DNA of 64,000 nt from NCBI RefSeq assembly GCF_019933235.1, contig NZ_CP082945.1:7229501-7293500 (forward strand). The letters are read 5' to 3'. Below the pieces are notes generated by a model that saw nothing but the letters and a program-made list of their open reading frames with translations, was not told the DNA's origin and ran no database searches. Below, in pieces: positions 44,511 through 52,867 of this stretch (position 1 is its first letter; each line of letters starts with the position of its first letter). Source of the stretch: Streptomyces angustmyceticus. Its GTDB lineage: Bacteria > Actinomycetota > Actinomycetes > Streptomycetales > Streptomycetaceae. A program made the position numbers and the translations under genes.

Positions 44511-45317
44511 GTGAGCGTGACTCTCGATCTGTCCGGCCGGCTGGTCGTCGTCACCGGCGGCACCCGGGGCGTCGGCGCCGGCATCGCCCGCGCCTTCCTG
44601 CGGGCCGGCGCGGAGGTGGTGGTCTGCGCCCGCCGGCCGCCGGACACCCCCGTCACCGCGGCCGGCCGCCGTGCGCACTACCGGCCCCTCGACCTGCGCG
44701 ACCCGGCCGCCGTCCACGGCTTCTTCCCGCAACTCGCCGCCGACCACGGCCCGTTGGACTGCCTGGTCAACAACGCCGGAGGCACGCCCTACCGGCTGCT
44801 CGACCAGGGCGGCGCCGAGCGGCACGCCCGGGTCGTCGCGCTCAACCTCCTCGCGCCGCTGACCGCCTCGCTCGCCGCGTACGAGGTGATGCGGCAGCGC
44901 CCGGCCGGCGGCTCGGTCATCATGATCGGCAGCGTCAGCGGCACCCGGCCCTCGCCCGGCACCGCCGCCTACGGCGCGGCCAAGGCGGGCCTGGACCACC
45001 TCGCCCGCTCCATGGCCGTCGAATGGGCGCCCCGGGTCCGGGTCAACACCCTCGTCCTCGGCATGGTGCGGACCGAACTCGCCGCGGTGCACTACGGCGA
45101 CGAGGCGGGCGTCGCCGCCGTCGGCGCCACCGTGCCGCTCGGCAGGCTCGCCGAACCCGGCGAGATCGGCGACGCCTGCGTCTTCCTCGCCTCCGATCGC
45201 GCCGCGTACCTGACCGGCGCCAGCCTGCTCGTCCACGGCGGCGGCGAGCGGCCCGCCTTCCTCGACGCCGCCACCGTCAACCACCCCGCCCCGCCCGACG
45301 CCACGAAGGACACCTGA
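44511..45317 (+). CDS. SDR family oxidoreductase of the steroid island (Rv3549c-like position)
   Basis: 268-residue SDR: VVVTGGTRGVGAGIARAFL near 12, VNNAGGTPYRLL near 83, SVIMIGSVSGTRPS near 135, AAYGAAKAGLDHLARS near 153, LTGASLLVHGGG near 240. GTG 44511 follows GGGAGGG by 6 bases. It is divergent from echA20, the same arrangement as Rv3549c in Mycobacterium, whose biochemical step is not settled to my knowledge. Confidence 0.83.
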   Translation: MSVTLDLSGRLVVVTGGTRGVGAGIARAFLRAGAEVVVCARRPPDTPVTAAGRRAHYRPLDLRDPAAVHGFFPQLAADHGPLDCLVNNAGGTPYRLLDQGGAERHARVVALNLLAPLTASLAAYEVMRQRPAGGSVIMIGSVSGTRPSPGTAAYGAAKAGLDHLARSMAVEWAPRVRVNTLVLGMVRTELAAVHYGDEAGVAAVGATVPLGRLAEPGEIGDACVFLASDRAAYLTGASLLVHGGGERPAFLDAATVNHPAPPDATKDT

Positions 45318-45342
45318 CGTGACCGGAACAGGAGATTCGGAC

Positions 45343-46260
45343 ATGACCGGCACCGGAATCTGCACGGGACGCGTGGCCGTGGTCACCGGCGCCGGCCGCG
45401 GCCTCGGCCGCGCGCACGCCCTGGCCCTCGCCGCCGAGGGCGCCGCGGTCGTGGTCAACGACCTCGGGGTGGCCGCCGACGGGGCCGGCGCCTCGCCCGG
45501 ACCGGCCCAGCAGGTCGCCGACGAGATCCGGGCCCGCGGCGGCCGGGCCGTCGCGCACACCGGCGACATCACCACCACCGACGGCGCCGCCTCGCTCGTC
45601 GCCGCCGCGCTGGATACCTTCGGCCGCCTCGACGCCCTCGTCAACAACGCCGGGTTCCTCCGCGACCGGATGCTCGTCAACCTCGACGAGGACGACTGGG
45701 ACGCCGTCATCCGCGTCCACCTCAAGGGCCACTTCCTGCCCTTGCGGCACGCCGCGGCCCACTGGCGGGCCGAGGCCAAGGCCGGCCGGACGCCCGACGC
45801 CCGGATCGTCAACACCAGTTCGGGCGCCGGACTGCTCGGCAGCGTCGGCCAGGGCAACTACGCCGCCGCCAAGGCCGGCATCCTCGGGCTCACCCTCGTC
45901 GCCGCCGCCGAACTCGCCCGCTACGGCGTCCAGATCAACGCCCTCGCACCGGCCGCCCGGACCCGGATGACGGAGCGGACCTTCGCCGGGACGATGGCGA
46001 AGCCCGCCGCGGGGGAGTTCGACGCGATGGCGCCGGAGAACGTCTCCCCGCTGGTGGTCTGGCTGTCCTCCGCCGACAGCGCCGGGGTCACCGGCCGGGT
46101 CTTCGAGGCCGAGGCGGGCCGGATCACTGTGATGGAGGGCTGGCGCCCCGGCCCCACCGCGGACCGGAAGAGCCGCTGGACGCCGGCCGAGGCCGGTCGG
46201 GCCGCCCGCGACCTGCTGGCCGCCGCCGGGACACCGCAGCCGGTGTACGGGGCGCGGTGA
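45343..46260 (+). CDS. SDR family oxidoreductase, hydroxyacyl-CoA dehydrogenase-like (Rv3548c-like position)
   Basis: 305-residue SDR of the MFE-2/17-beta-HSD4-like group. AVVTGAGRGLGRAHALALAAEG near 10 is followed by the VVVNDLG segment typical of multifunctional hydroxyacyl-CoA dehydrogenases. NNAGFLRDRMLVNLDEDDWD near 98 and GQGNYAAAKAGILGLT near 162 follow, and an extended C-terminus of about 50 residues. Both GTG 45319 and ATG 45343 have ribosome sites and begin with the same residues (MTGTG), suggesting a duplicated start; ATG is used. Likely beta-oxidation step in the same pathway. Confidence 0.83.
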   Translation: MTGTGICTGRVAVVTGAGRGLGRAHALALAAEGAAVVVNDLGVAADGAGASPGPAQQVADEIRARGGRAVAHTGDITTTDGAASLVAAALDTFGRLDALVNNAGFLRDRMLVNLDEDDWDAVIRVHLKGHFLPLRHAAAHWRAEAKAGRTPDARIVNTSSGAGLLGSVGQGNYAAAKAGILGLTLVAAAELARYGVQINALAPAARTRMTERTFAGTMAKPAAGEFDAMAPENVSPLVVWLSSADSAGVTGRVFEAEAGRITVMEGWRPGPTADRKSRWTPAEAGRAARDLLAAAGTPQPVYGAR

Positions 46261-46303
46261 CCCGCCGGGGCCCGGAGCGGCACCGGCTGCGGGCCCCGGC
46301 GGG
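46261..46303. terminator. perfect hairpin terminator between convergent genes
   Basis: CCCGCCGGGGCCCG (46261-46274) pairs fully with 46290-46303, starting right after the SDR stop and ending just before the stop of the MFS gene. Confidence 0.75.
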
Positions 46304-46306
46304 TCG

Positions 46307-47746
46307 TCAGCCGGGTACCGCCGCGCCCTCACGCGCCCGCAACTGCGGTGCGGAGATCGCGAACAGCCCGAACGCGCCGAGGAAGGCCAGCAGGGACGTG
46401 CCGCGCAGCACCGTCTCGATGGCGCGGCCGTCGGCGGCCGCGGTCGACGGGGAGCCGCTGACCAGCTCCAGCACCGTCGCCGCGACCGCCACGCTCACCG
46501 CCCCGAACAGCACCAGCGACGTCAGCACCAGCCCCGACGCCGCGCCCGTCCGCTCCGCGGGGACATGCGCCTGCGTGGCCACGTTCGTCAGCGCCCACCC
46601 CAGCCCGATGCCCACCCCGCACACCGCGAAGACCACCGCGTACCAGCCGAGCGGCCGCACCCAGGTCAGCGCCAGCAGCGCGGTACCGCTGGTGAGCATG
46701 CCGCAGGCCATCAGCCGCTCGGCACGCCAGCGCAGGGCCAGCCGCCCCGCCCAGTAACTGGCCGCGCCCACCCCGCAGGAGAGCGCCAGGAAGACCACCC
46801 CCGCGACAAACGGCGACAGCCCCCGTGCCTGCTGGAGGTAGAGCGCCGAGAGCACCGCGACCAGGCAATACACCACGTTCGAGAGCGAGCCGGCCAGGGT
46901 GATCACATCGAACTTCCGGTTGCGGAAGAGCGACATGTCGATCAGCGGCTCGGGCCTGCGCCGCTCCACCGCCACGAACAGCGCGAGGAGGGCGAGACCC
47001 ACCGCGGCGGTGGCCAGGGTCGGCACGGAGGTCCACCCCCAGCCCTGCCCCTGGTCGACGGCGACCATCAGACACGTCAGACCGAGGGCGACGGTCGCCG
47101 CGCCGGGCAGGTCGAGACGGCGGGTCGCCTGCTCGTCACGGGTCTCCGGCACGAAGCGCAGCACCAGCAGGGCCGCGGCCAGACACACCGGCACATTGAT
47201 CAGGAACACCGCGCGCCAGCTGACGTGTTCGGCGAAGACGCCGCCCACGAACGGGCCCAGAGCGGTGCCCAGGGAACCGAACGCCAGCACCGTGCTGACC
47301 GCCCGCCCCTGCCGGTCGTCCCGGAAGTAACTGGTCACCACCGCCACCGAAACGGGGAAGATCATCGCCGCGCCGGTGCCCTGTACGACCCGCGCGGCGA
47401 TCAGCCAGGGCGCGTTCTGCGCGGCGGCGCACACCACGGACAGGGCGGCGAACACGGACAGCCCGAGCACGATGACCCGCCGCCGCCCGTGCAGATCGGC
47501 CGCCCGGCCACCGACGATCATCAACGCGCCGATGGCCACCATGTATCCGCTGACCAGCCACTGGAGATCGGTCGACGAGGTGCCGAAATCCCTGGCGATC
47601 ACCGGGAGCATCAGGTCGAGCGCGAACCAGTCCATCTGCACGATGAGGATGGACAGCGCGGCAGCGACGATCACTGCCCGGTCCCGGTGCGAGAAGGTAC
47701 CGCCCGAAGCGGCCTTCGCGACCCGGTCCGCCACGTGATGGCGCAC
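46307..47746 (-). CDS. MFS transporter, DHA2 (EmrB/QacA) drug-efflux type
   Basis: 479-residue protein with 14 hydrophobic segments. The start of the fold is DWFALDLMLPVIARDFGTSSTDLQWLVSGYM (shown in part: LQWLVSGYMVAIGALMIV). The loop GRAADLHGRRRVIVLGL follows helix 2, and motif C (GTALGPFVGGVFAEHVSWRA) is near 160. These are hallmarks of 14-helix drug:H+ antiporters. GTG 47746 is used. No regulator is adjacent. It faces the steroid island across a terminator, so it is probably independent. Confidence 0.87.
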   Translation of the reverse strand: MRHHVADRVAKAASGGTFSHRDRAVIVAAALSILIVQMDWFALDLMLPVIARDFGTSSTDLQWLVSGYMVAIGALMIVGGRAADLHGRRRVIVLGLSVFAALSVVCAAAQNAPWLIAARVVQGTGAAMIFPVSVAVVTSYFRDDRQGRAVSTVLAFGSLGTALGPFVGGVFAEHVSWRAVFLINVPVCLAAALLVLRFVPETRDEQATRRLDLPGAATVALGLTCLMVAVDQGQGWGWTSVPTLATAAVGLALLALFVAVERRRPEPLIDMSLFRNRKFDVITLAGSLSNVVYCLVAVLSALYLQQARGLSPFVAGVVFLALSCGVGAASYWAGRLALRWRAERLMACGMLTSGTALLALTWVRPLGWYAVVFAVCGVGIGLGWALTNVATQAHVPAERTGAASGLVLTSLVLFGAVSVAVAATVLELVSGSPSTAAADGRAIETVLRGTSLLAFLGAFGLFAISAPQLRAREGAAVPG

Positions 47747-47940
47747 GAGCCCTCCTCGGCCGTATCCCGTATCCCCCGGTCCCCGCAGCCGCCTTGCCTC
47801 TCAGGATAGAAGTCGGCGTCCGGGGGCGCATGGCGGCGGAAAGGTGGTACCGGGGCGGCATACGGAGGCGGACCGGCGGCGGCGCGCGGAGGCCGGCCGG
47901 CGGCCCGAGGGCGTCGCGGCCCCGGGCCCGGCGACCGGCG

Positions 47941-48735
47941 TCAGCCCGCTCCCGGACGTCCCGGCCCCGCGAGCGCGGCGGCGCGGGCGAGCAGCTCGAC
48001 GAGCATGTCGAAGGTGAGCCGGCCGGTGAACGTGTTGCGCCGGCTGGGGTGGTAGCTCCCGAACACCTGCAGTTCCCGCCGCCGTGCCGTGGCGGGCAGG
48101 GTCAGCTGTACGCCGTGACCGAACGCGGGCCGCGGCCGGGGGACCGCCCACCCCGCCTCGCCCAGTACGGGCAGCAGCGCCTGCCATCCGAAGGCGCCCA
48201 GCACCACGACCGTCCGCAGGCCGGGAGCGAGGAGTTCGAGCTCCGCCGACAGCCACGGCCGGCAGGTGCGCCGTTCGGCGGGCGTGGGCCGGTTCTCCGG
48301 CGGCGCGCAGTGGACCGGCGCGGTCACCCGCACCCCGTACAGCTCCAGGCCGTCGTCCCGGTCCGTCGCGGTGGGCCGGGAGGCGAGGCCGACCGCGTGG
48401 AGCGCGGCGAACAGGAAGTCGCCGGAGGCGTCCCCGGTGAACATCCGGCCGGTGCGGTTGCCGCCGTGCGCGGCGGGCGCCAGCCCGACGATGGCCAGGG
48501 GCGCGTCGGCCGGCCCGAACCCCGGGACCGGCCGCGCCCAGTACTCCTGGTCCCGGAACGCCGCCCGCGGATGCGCCGCGGTCTCCTCCCGCCACGCCAC
48601 CAGCCGGGGACAGGCCCGGCACCGGACCACCTGCGCGTCCAGCTCCGCGAACCCACTGCACCGCACCGCCCGATACGCGGGAAAGCCGCTCTCACCCGGC
48701 CCCGGCGGCGGCCCGGCGGCCCCGGTCTCGTCCAT
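47941..48735 (-). CDS. uracil-DNA glycosylase, family 5 (UdgB-like)
   Basis: 264-residue glycosylase. Cys pairs in CRACPRLV (near 38) and CAPPENRPTP...RRTC (near 142 and 155) fit the four ligands of the iron-sulfur cluster. The active-site motif GLAPAAHGGNRTGRMFTGD (near 84) lacks the catalytic Asp of other families, as in family 5 enzymes. The DNA-binding motif HPSRRNTFTG is near 230. It removes uracil and other deaminated bases, useful in a GC-rich genome. ATG 48735. Confidence 0.88.
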   Translation of the reverse strand: MDETGAAGPPPGPGESGFPAYRAVRCSGFAELDAQVVRCRACPRLVAWREETAAHPRAAFRDQEYWARPVPGFGPADAPLAIVGLAPAAHGGNRTGRMFTGDASGDFLFAALHAVGLASRPTATDRDDGLELYGVRVTAPVHCAPPENRPTPAERRTCRPWLSAELELLAPGLRTVVVLGAFGWQALLPVLGEAGWAVPRPRPAFGHGVQLTLPATARRRELQVFGSYHPSRRNTFTGRLTFDMLVELLARAAALAGPGRPGAG

Positions 48736-48940
48736 GCCTCCAGGCTAGGGGGTGCCGCCCCGGTCCGAGACGCGCACGGGGGCGTGCGCCGCGCCCCCGG
48801 CCCCTGACCCGTCGGTTGCCCGCCGTGCCTCCGCCGTGTCGTCCCGGGCGGCACGAACCCCGCGCGCCGGACCGACCGTGCGCGGTGCGCGGAAGCACCC
48901 CGGGGCCCTCTTCCAAGTCCCCTTTTCCGGGCTTGTGTTG

Positions 48941-48956
48941 TGTGACATATTACTGA
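48941..48956. promoter_or_regulatory. hydroxyproline-regulon motif, copy 1 (TGTGACATATTACTGA)
   Basis: Differs at only one base from the complement of copy 2 (51925-51940). It ends 7 bases before the ATG of the first dehydrogenase gene and would cover its -10 region (TATTAC, 48949-48954), a position suited to repression. Confidence 0.65.
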
Positions 48957-48963
48957 TGTGCCC

Positions 48964-50130
48964 ATGAGACACGGACAGTTCCTGGACGCTCCGGACGTGA
49001 TCGTGGTCGGGGCCGGAGTGGTCGGTGCCGCCTGCGCCTACTACGCCGCCCGGGCCGGCCTCTCCGTCGCCGTCGTCGACCGCGGGCCCGTCGCGGGCGG
49101 CACCACCGGCGCCGGTGAGGGGAATCTGCTCGTCTCCGACAAGGAGCCCGGCCCCGAACTCGAACTCGCCCTGCTCTCCCTCCGGTTGTGGCGCGCACTC
49201 GCCGCCGAGCTGCCGCCGGAGATCGAGTACGAGACGAAGGGCGGGCTGGTCGTCGCCTCGGACGAGCCCGGCATGGCGGCGCTGCGCGCCTTCCGCGCGG
49301 CGCAGGAAAGAGCGGGCGTGCGCAGCGACCACCTGCCCGCCGACCGGCTGCGGGACGCCGAACCGCATCTGGCGCCCGGCCTCGCCGGCGGCGTCCTCTA
49401 CCCGCAGGACGCGCAGGTCCAACCCGCCCTGGCCGCCGCCCATCTGCTGCGCGCCTCCGGTGCCCGGCTGCACCTGGGCGCGGAGGTCACGGCCTTCCTG
49501 CGGGGGCCCGAGGGCGCCGTCCGGGGCGTGCGCACCCCGCGGGGCGACCTGCCGGCCCCCGCGGTCGTCAACGCCACCGGCACCTGGGCGGGCCGGCTGG
49601 CCGCCCTCGCGGGGGTGACCGTTCCCGTCCTGCCCCGCCGGGGGTGCGTCCTGGTCACCGAGCCGCTGCCGCGGGTCGTACGGCGCAAGGTCTACGCCGC
49701 GGACTATGTCGCCGACGTGGCCAGCGGATCGGCCGCGCTGCAGACCTCCGCCGTTGTCGAGGGCACCCCGGCCGGACCGGTCCTGATCGGGGCCAGCCGG
49801 GAGCGGATCGGCTTCGACCGCACGCTCTCGGCCGGGGTGCTGCGCCGGCTCGCCGCCCAGGCCGCGGCCCTGTTCCCCGTCTTGGCGGGCGTCCGGGTGC
49901 TGCGCACCTACCAGGGATTCCGCCCCTACCTCCCGGACCACCTCCCGGCGATCGGCCCCGACCCCCGCCTCCCCGGCCTGCTGCACGCCTGCGGCCACGA
50001 GGGCGCCGGCATCGGCCTCGCCCCGGCCACCGGCCGGCTGATCGCGGCCGCGCTGACCGGGACGCCCGCCCCGCTGGACGCGCGGCCGTTCCGCCCGGAG
50101 CGGTTCGCCGGCGGGGCGGGGCAGGGATGA
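48964..50130 (+). CDS. lhpB: D-hydroxyproline dehydrogenase FAD subunit (LhpB-like, DAO fold)
   Basis: 388-residue DAO-type flavoprotein: VIVVGAGVVGAACAYYAARAG near 11 (shown to 20 residues of the FAD fold), GGTTGAGEGNLLVSDKEPG near 44, FRPYLPDHLPAIGPDP near 315, and CGHEGAGIGLAPATGRL near 340. No ribosome site exists. With TATTAC as -10 the transcript would start almost at the ATG, so a near-leaderless message is likely; GTG 48958 is an alternative start. It is followed by a [2Fe-2S] protein and an NAD-type FAD protein, the three-part layout of LhpBEF and related D-proline/opine dehydrogenases. Confidence 0.82.
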   Translation: MRHGQFLDAPDVIVVGAGVVGAACAYYAARAGLSVAVVDRGPVAGGTTGAGEGNLLVSDKEPGPELELALLSLRLWRALAAELPPEIEYETKGGLVVASDEPGMAALRAFRAAQERAGVRSDHLPADRLRDAEPHLAPGLAGGVLYPQDAQVQPALAAAHLLRASGARLHLGAEVTAFLRGPEGAVRGVRTPRGDLPAPAVVNATGTWAGRLAALAGVTVPVLPRRGCVLVTEPLPRVVRRKVYAADYVADVASGSAALQTSAVVEGTPAGPVLIGASRERIGFDRTLSAGVLRRLAAQAAALFPVLAGVRVLRTYQGFRPYLPDHLPAIGPDPRLPGLLHACGHEGAGIGLAPATGRLIAAALTGTPAPLDARPFRPERFAGGAGQG

Positions 50131-50182
50131 GCCCGGCCGGGCCCCGCGCCGCCCGTTCACCCACACCGAGAGGAGCCCGCGC

Positions 50183-50503
50183 ATGACCCCTCGCCGTACC
50201 CCCGCCGACCTCGTACGGGCCGCGCCAGGACCGGCGTTCGAGATCCGCCTCGACGGGCGGCCGCTGACCGCGCTGCCCGGCCAGAGCGTCGCCGCCGCGC
50301 TCTGGGCGGCCGGTGTGCTCTCCTGGCGGACCACCCGGCGCGGCGGCCGCCCGCGCGGGGCCTTCTGCGGCATCGGCTCCTGCTTCGACTGCCTGGCCAC
50401 CATCAACGGCCGGCCCAATCAGCGGGCCTGCCTGGTGCCCGCCCGGCCCGGGGACGCGGTCACCACCCAGGAGGGACACGGACGTGCCGACCTCACCGTC
50501 TGA
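50183..50503 (+). CDS. lhpF: [2Fe-2S] subunit of the D-hydroxyproline dehydrogenase (LhpF-like)
   Basis: 106-residue plant-ferredoxin-type subunit. Cluster Cys residues lie in GAFCGIGSCFDCLATING (near 62-71) and RACLVP (near 83). The N-terminal half (FEIRLDGRPLTALPGQSVAAAL) matches the HcnA/OoxA-like small subunit family. It overlaps the next gene by 20 bases. It should carry electrons between the two flavin subunits. Confidence 0.83.
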   Translation: MTPRRTPADLVRAAPGPAFEIRLDGRPLTALPGQSVAAALWAAGVLSWRTTRRGGRPRGAFCGIGSCFDCLATINGRPNQRACLVPARPGDAVTTQEGHGRADLTV

Positions 50504-51887
50504 CCGCCACGACCTCGTCGTCATCGGCGCGGGACCGGCCGGGCTCGCCGCCGCCGTCACCGCCGCCGGGTTCGGGCTGCGGGTGGCGCTCGTCGACGCG
50601 GCCGCCCGGCCCGGCGGGCAGTTCTACCGGCAGCCGGCCCCCGGCCTCGGCGCCGCCCGTCCCGAGGCCCTGCACCACTCCTGGCGCGCGTTCACCCGGC
50701 GCACCGCCCGGCTGGACGAGGAGCGCGCCGCGGGCCGGGTCCAGTACTTCGCCGCCCACCACGTCTGGGCCGTCACCCGGGAGCAGGAGCACTGGACCGC
50801 GCACGCGGTCACCGGGCCCGACGGCGCGCAGGGTCGCGCCGAGGTGAGCGGGCGTCAGGTGCTCCTCGCCACCGGCGCGCACGAGCGCCACCTCCCCTTC
50901 CCCGGCTGGACGGTGCCCGGTGTCGTGGGCGCGGGCGGGGCGCAGGCCATGCTCAAGGCCGGGCTGGTGCTGCCGGCCCGGCGGATCGTGGTCGCCGGCA
51001 GCGGGCCGCTGCTGCTCGCCGTGGCCGGATCGCTGGCCGCGGCCGGTGCCACGGTGCCGGTCGTCGCCGAGGCCGGCGGTTACGCCGGATACGCCCGCGC
51101 CCCGCGCACCCTGGCCGCCAACCCCGGCAAGCTCGCCGAAGCGGCCGTTCACGGAGCTGCCCTGCTCCGCCACGGCGTACGCCTGCGCACCCGCAGCGCG
51201 GTCACCGCCGTGCACGGCACCGACCGGGTCGAGGCCGTCACCCTGGCCCGGCTCGACCGGGACTGGCGGCCGGTGCCCGGAACCGGACGGCGCGTCCCCT
51301 GCGAGGCGCTCGCCGTCGGGTACGGGCTGGTGCCGCAACTGGAGCTGGCCACCACGCTGGGCTGCGCCGTCCGCCGCGGCCCGGACGGCACCTGGGCGCT
51401 GCGGCTCGACGGCCGGCAGCGGACCTCGGTCGACGGGGTCTGGGCGGCCGGTGAGGCCGGCGGGGTGGGCGGCGCGGAACTCGCCTTCGTGGAGGGCGAG
51501 GTGGCGGCCCACGCCCTCGCGGGGCGGGCCGTCCCCGATGCCCTGCGCCGCCGCCGTGACCGGCTGCGCCGGTTCGCCCGGACCCTGGCCGCCGCCCATG
51601 CCCCGCGCCCCGGCTGGACCGGCTGGCTGCGCGAGGACACCGAGGTCTGCCGCTGCGAGGAGGTAACCGCCGGGCGGATCCGGGAGGCCGTCGCCGGACT
51701 CGGCGCCCGCGACACCCGCACCGTCAAGCTCCTCACCCGGGCCGGAATGGGCTGGTGCCAGGGGCGGATGTGCGGGCCCGCGGTGGCCCGGCTCGCGGGG
51801 GAGGCCGGGCCGCCGGCCGACCGCAGACCCCTCGCCTGCCCCGTCGTCCTGGGCGAACTGGCCGAACTGACCGAGGAACAGGGTTAG
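50484..51887 (+). CDS. lhpE: FAD subunit with C-terminal BFD-type [2Fe-2S] domain (LhpE-like)
   Basis: 467-residue flavoprotein. The first FAD motif VVIGAGPAGLAAAVTAAGFG is near 12. RPGGQFYRQP near 42 is characteristic of HcnB/OoxB-like subunits, and a second Rossmann fold (IVVAGSGPLLLAVAGSLAAAG) is near 170. The C-terminal BFD-like cluster has Cys in EVCRCEEVT (near 390) and GMGWCQGRMCGP (near 425). GTG 50484 has AGGAGG 9 bases upstream inside the previous gene. Completes a three-subunit dehydrogenase. Confidence 0.84.
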   Translation: MPTSPSDRHDLVVIGAGPAGLAAAVTAAGFGLRVALVDAAARPGGQFYRQPAPGLGAARPEALHHSWRAFTRRTARLDEERAAGRVQYFAAHHVWAVTREQEHWTAHAVTGPDGAQGRAEVSGRQVLLATGAHERHLPFPGWTVPGVVGAGGAQAMLKAGLVLPARRIVVAGSGPLLLAVAGSLAAAGATVPVVAEAGGYAGYARAPRTLAANPGKLAEAAVHGAALLRHGVRLRTRSAVTAVHGTDRVEAVTLARLDRDWRPVPGTGRRVPCEALAVGYGLVPQLELATTLGCAVRRGPDGTWALRLDGRQRTSVDGVWAAGEAGGVGGAELAFVEGEVAAHALAGRAVPDALRRRRDRLRRFARTLAAAHAPRPGWTGWLREDTEVCRCEEVTAGRIREAVAGLGARDTRTVKLLTRAGMGWCQGRMCGPAVARLAGEAGPPADRRPLACPVVLGELAELTEEQG

Positions 51888-51924
51888 TTCGCCTCCTGGC
51901 GACCTTGGCATCCCCCGGGGGAAC

Positions 51925-51940
51925 TCAGTAAAATGTCACA
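51925..51940. promoter_or_regulatory. hydroxyproline-regulon motif, copy 2 (TCAGTAAAATGTCACA)
   Basis: Reverse complement TGTGACATTTTACTGA, the best version of the motif. It lies 20 bases before the deaminase ATG. It extends into GTCACACCTC, a 10-mer that recurs at 56179-56188 by the collagenase promoter. Confidence 0.7.
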
Positions 51941-51960
51941 CCTCATAGAAGGAGCATCGT

Positions 51961-52857
51961 ATGGTCACGCGCACCCGCCCCTGGCACGGCATCATGGTCG
52001 CCACCACCCTCCCCTTCCGTGACGACCTCTCCATCGACCACGACGCCTACGCCGCCCAGGTCGCCCGGCTCCTCGCCGCGGGCTGCGACGGCGTCGTCCC
52101 CAACGGCTCGCTGGGGGAGTACCAGACGCTCACCGACGCCGAGCGCGCCCGCGTCGTCCGTACCGCCGTGGAGGCCGCCGGGGACGGTGACCGGGTGATG
52201 CCCGGCGTCTCCGCCTACGGCAGCGCCGCCTCGCGCCGCTGGGCCGAGCAGGCCGCCGAGGCGGGGGCCGGTTCCGTCCTGCTGCTGCCGCCCAACGGCT
52301 ACCGCGCCGAACCGGCCGCCGTCCGCGCCCACTTCGCCGACGTGGCCGCGGCCGGCCTGCCCGTCGTCGCCTACAACAACCCCATCGACACCAAGGTCGA
52401 CCTCACGCCCGGTCTCCTCGCCGACCTGCACGCCGACGGCAGCATCGTCGCCGTCAAGGAGTTCAGCGGCGATGTCCGACGGGCCTACGAGATCGCCGAA
52501 ACCGCCCCGGAACTCGACCTGCTGATCGGCGCCGACGACGTCCTGCTCGAACTCGCCCTCGCCGGGGCCGTCGGCTGGATCGCGGGCTTCCCCAACGCCC
52601 TGCCCGCGTCCTGCGCCGCCCTCTACCGGGCCGCCGTCGCCGGGGACCTCGACACCGCGCTGCCCCTCTACCGCACCCTGCACCCGCTGCTGCGCTGGGA
52701 CTCCCGGACCGAGTTCGTACAGGCCATCAAGCTCGCCACGGACCTCGCCGGACACCGCGGCGGCCCGACCCGCCCGCCCCGTACCGCGCTCACCGCCGAC
52801 CAGTCGGCCGCGCTCCGCGCCGTCACCGGGAAGCTCCTCGCCGACGGCCACCACTGA
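51961..52857 (+). CDS. lhpC: dihydrodipicolinate synthase-family lyase, probable 1-pyrroline-4-hydroxy-2-carboxylate deaminase
   Basis: 298-residue class I aldolase-fold enzyme (DapA family). GVVPNGSLGEYQTLTDAER near 45 is the substrate loop. The Tyr is in VVAYNNPIDTK near 138 and the Schiff-base Lys in IVAVKEFSGD near 163. In hydroxyproline degradation this family converts Pyr4H2C to 2-oxoglutarate semialdehyde. Its place between the dehydrogenase and the epimerase supports that over lysine synthesis. ATG 51961 follows AGAAGGAG. Confidence 0.83.
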   Translation: MVTRTRPWHGIMVATTLPFRDDLSIDHDAYAAQVARLLAAGCDGVVPNGSLGEYQTLTDAERARVVRTAVEAAGDGDRVMPGVSAYGSAASRRWAEQAAEAGAGSVLLLPPNGYRAEPAAVRAHFADVAAAGLPVVAYNNPIDTKVDLTPGLLADLHADGSIVAVKEFSGDVRRAYEIAETAPELDLLIGADDVLLELALAGAVGWIAGFPNALPASCAALYRAAVAGDLDTALPLYRTLHPLLRWDSRTEFVQAIKLATDLAGHRGGPTRPPRTALTADQSAALRAVTGKLLADGHH

Positions 52858-52867
52858 GAGGGGCCCC

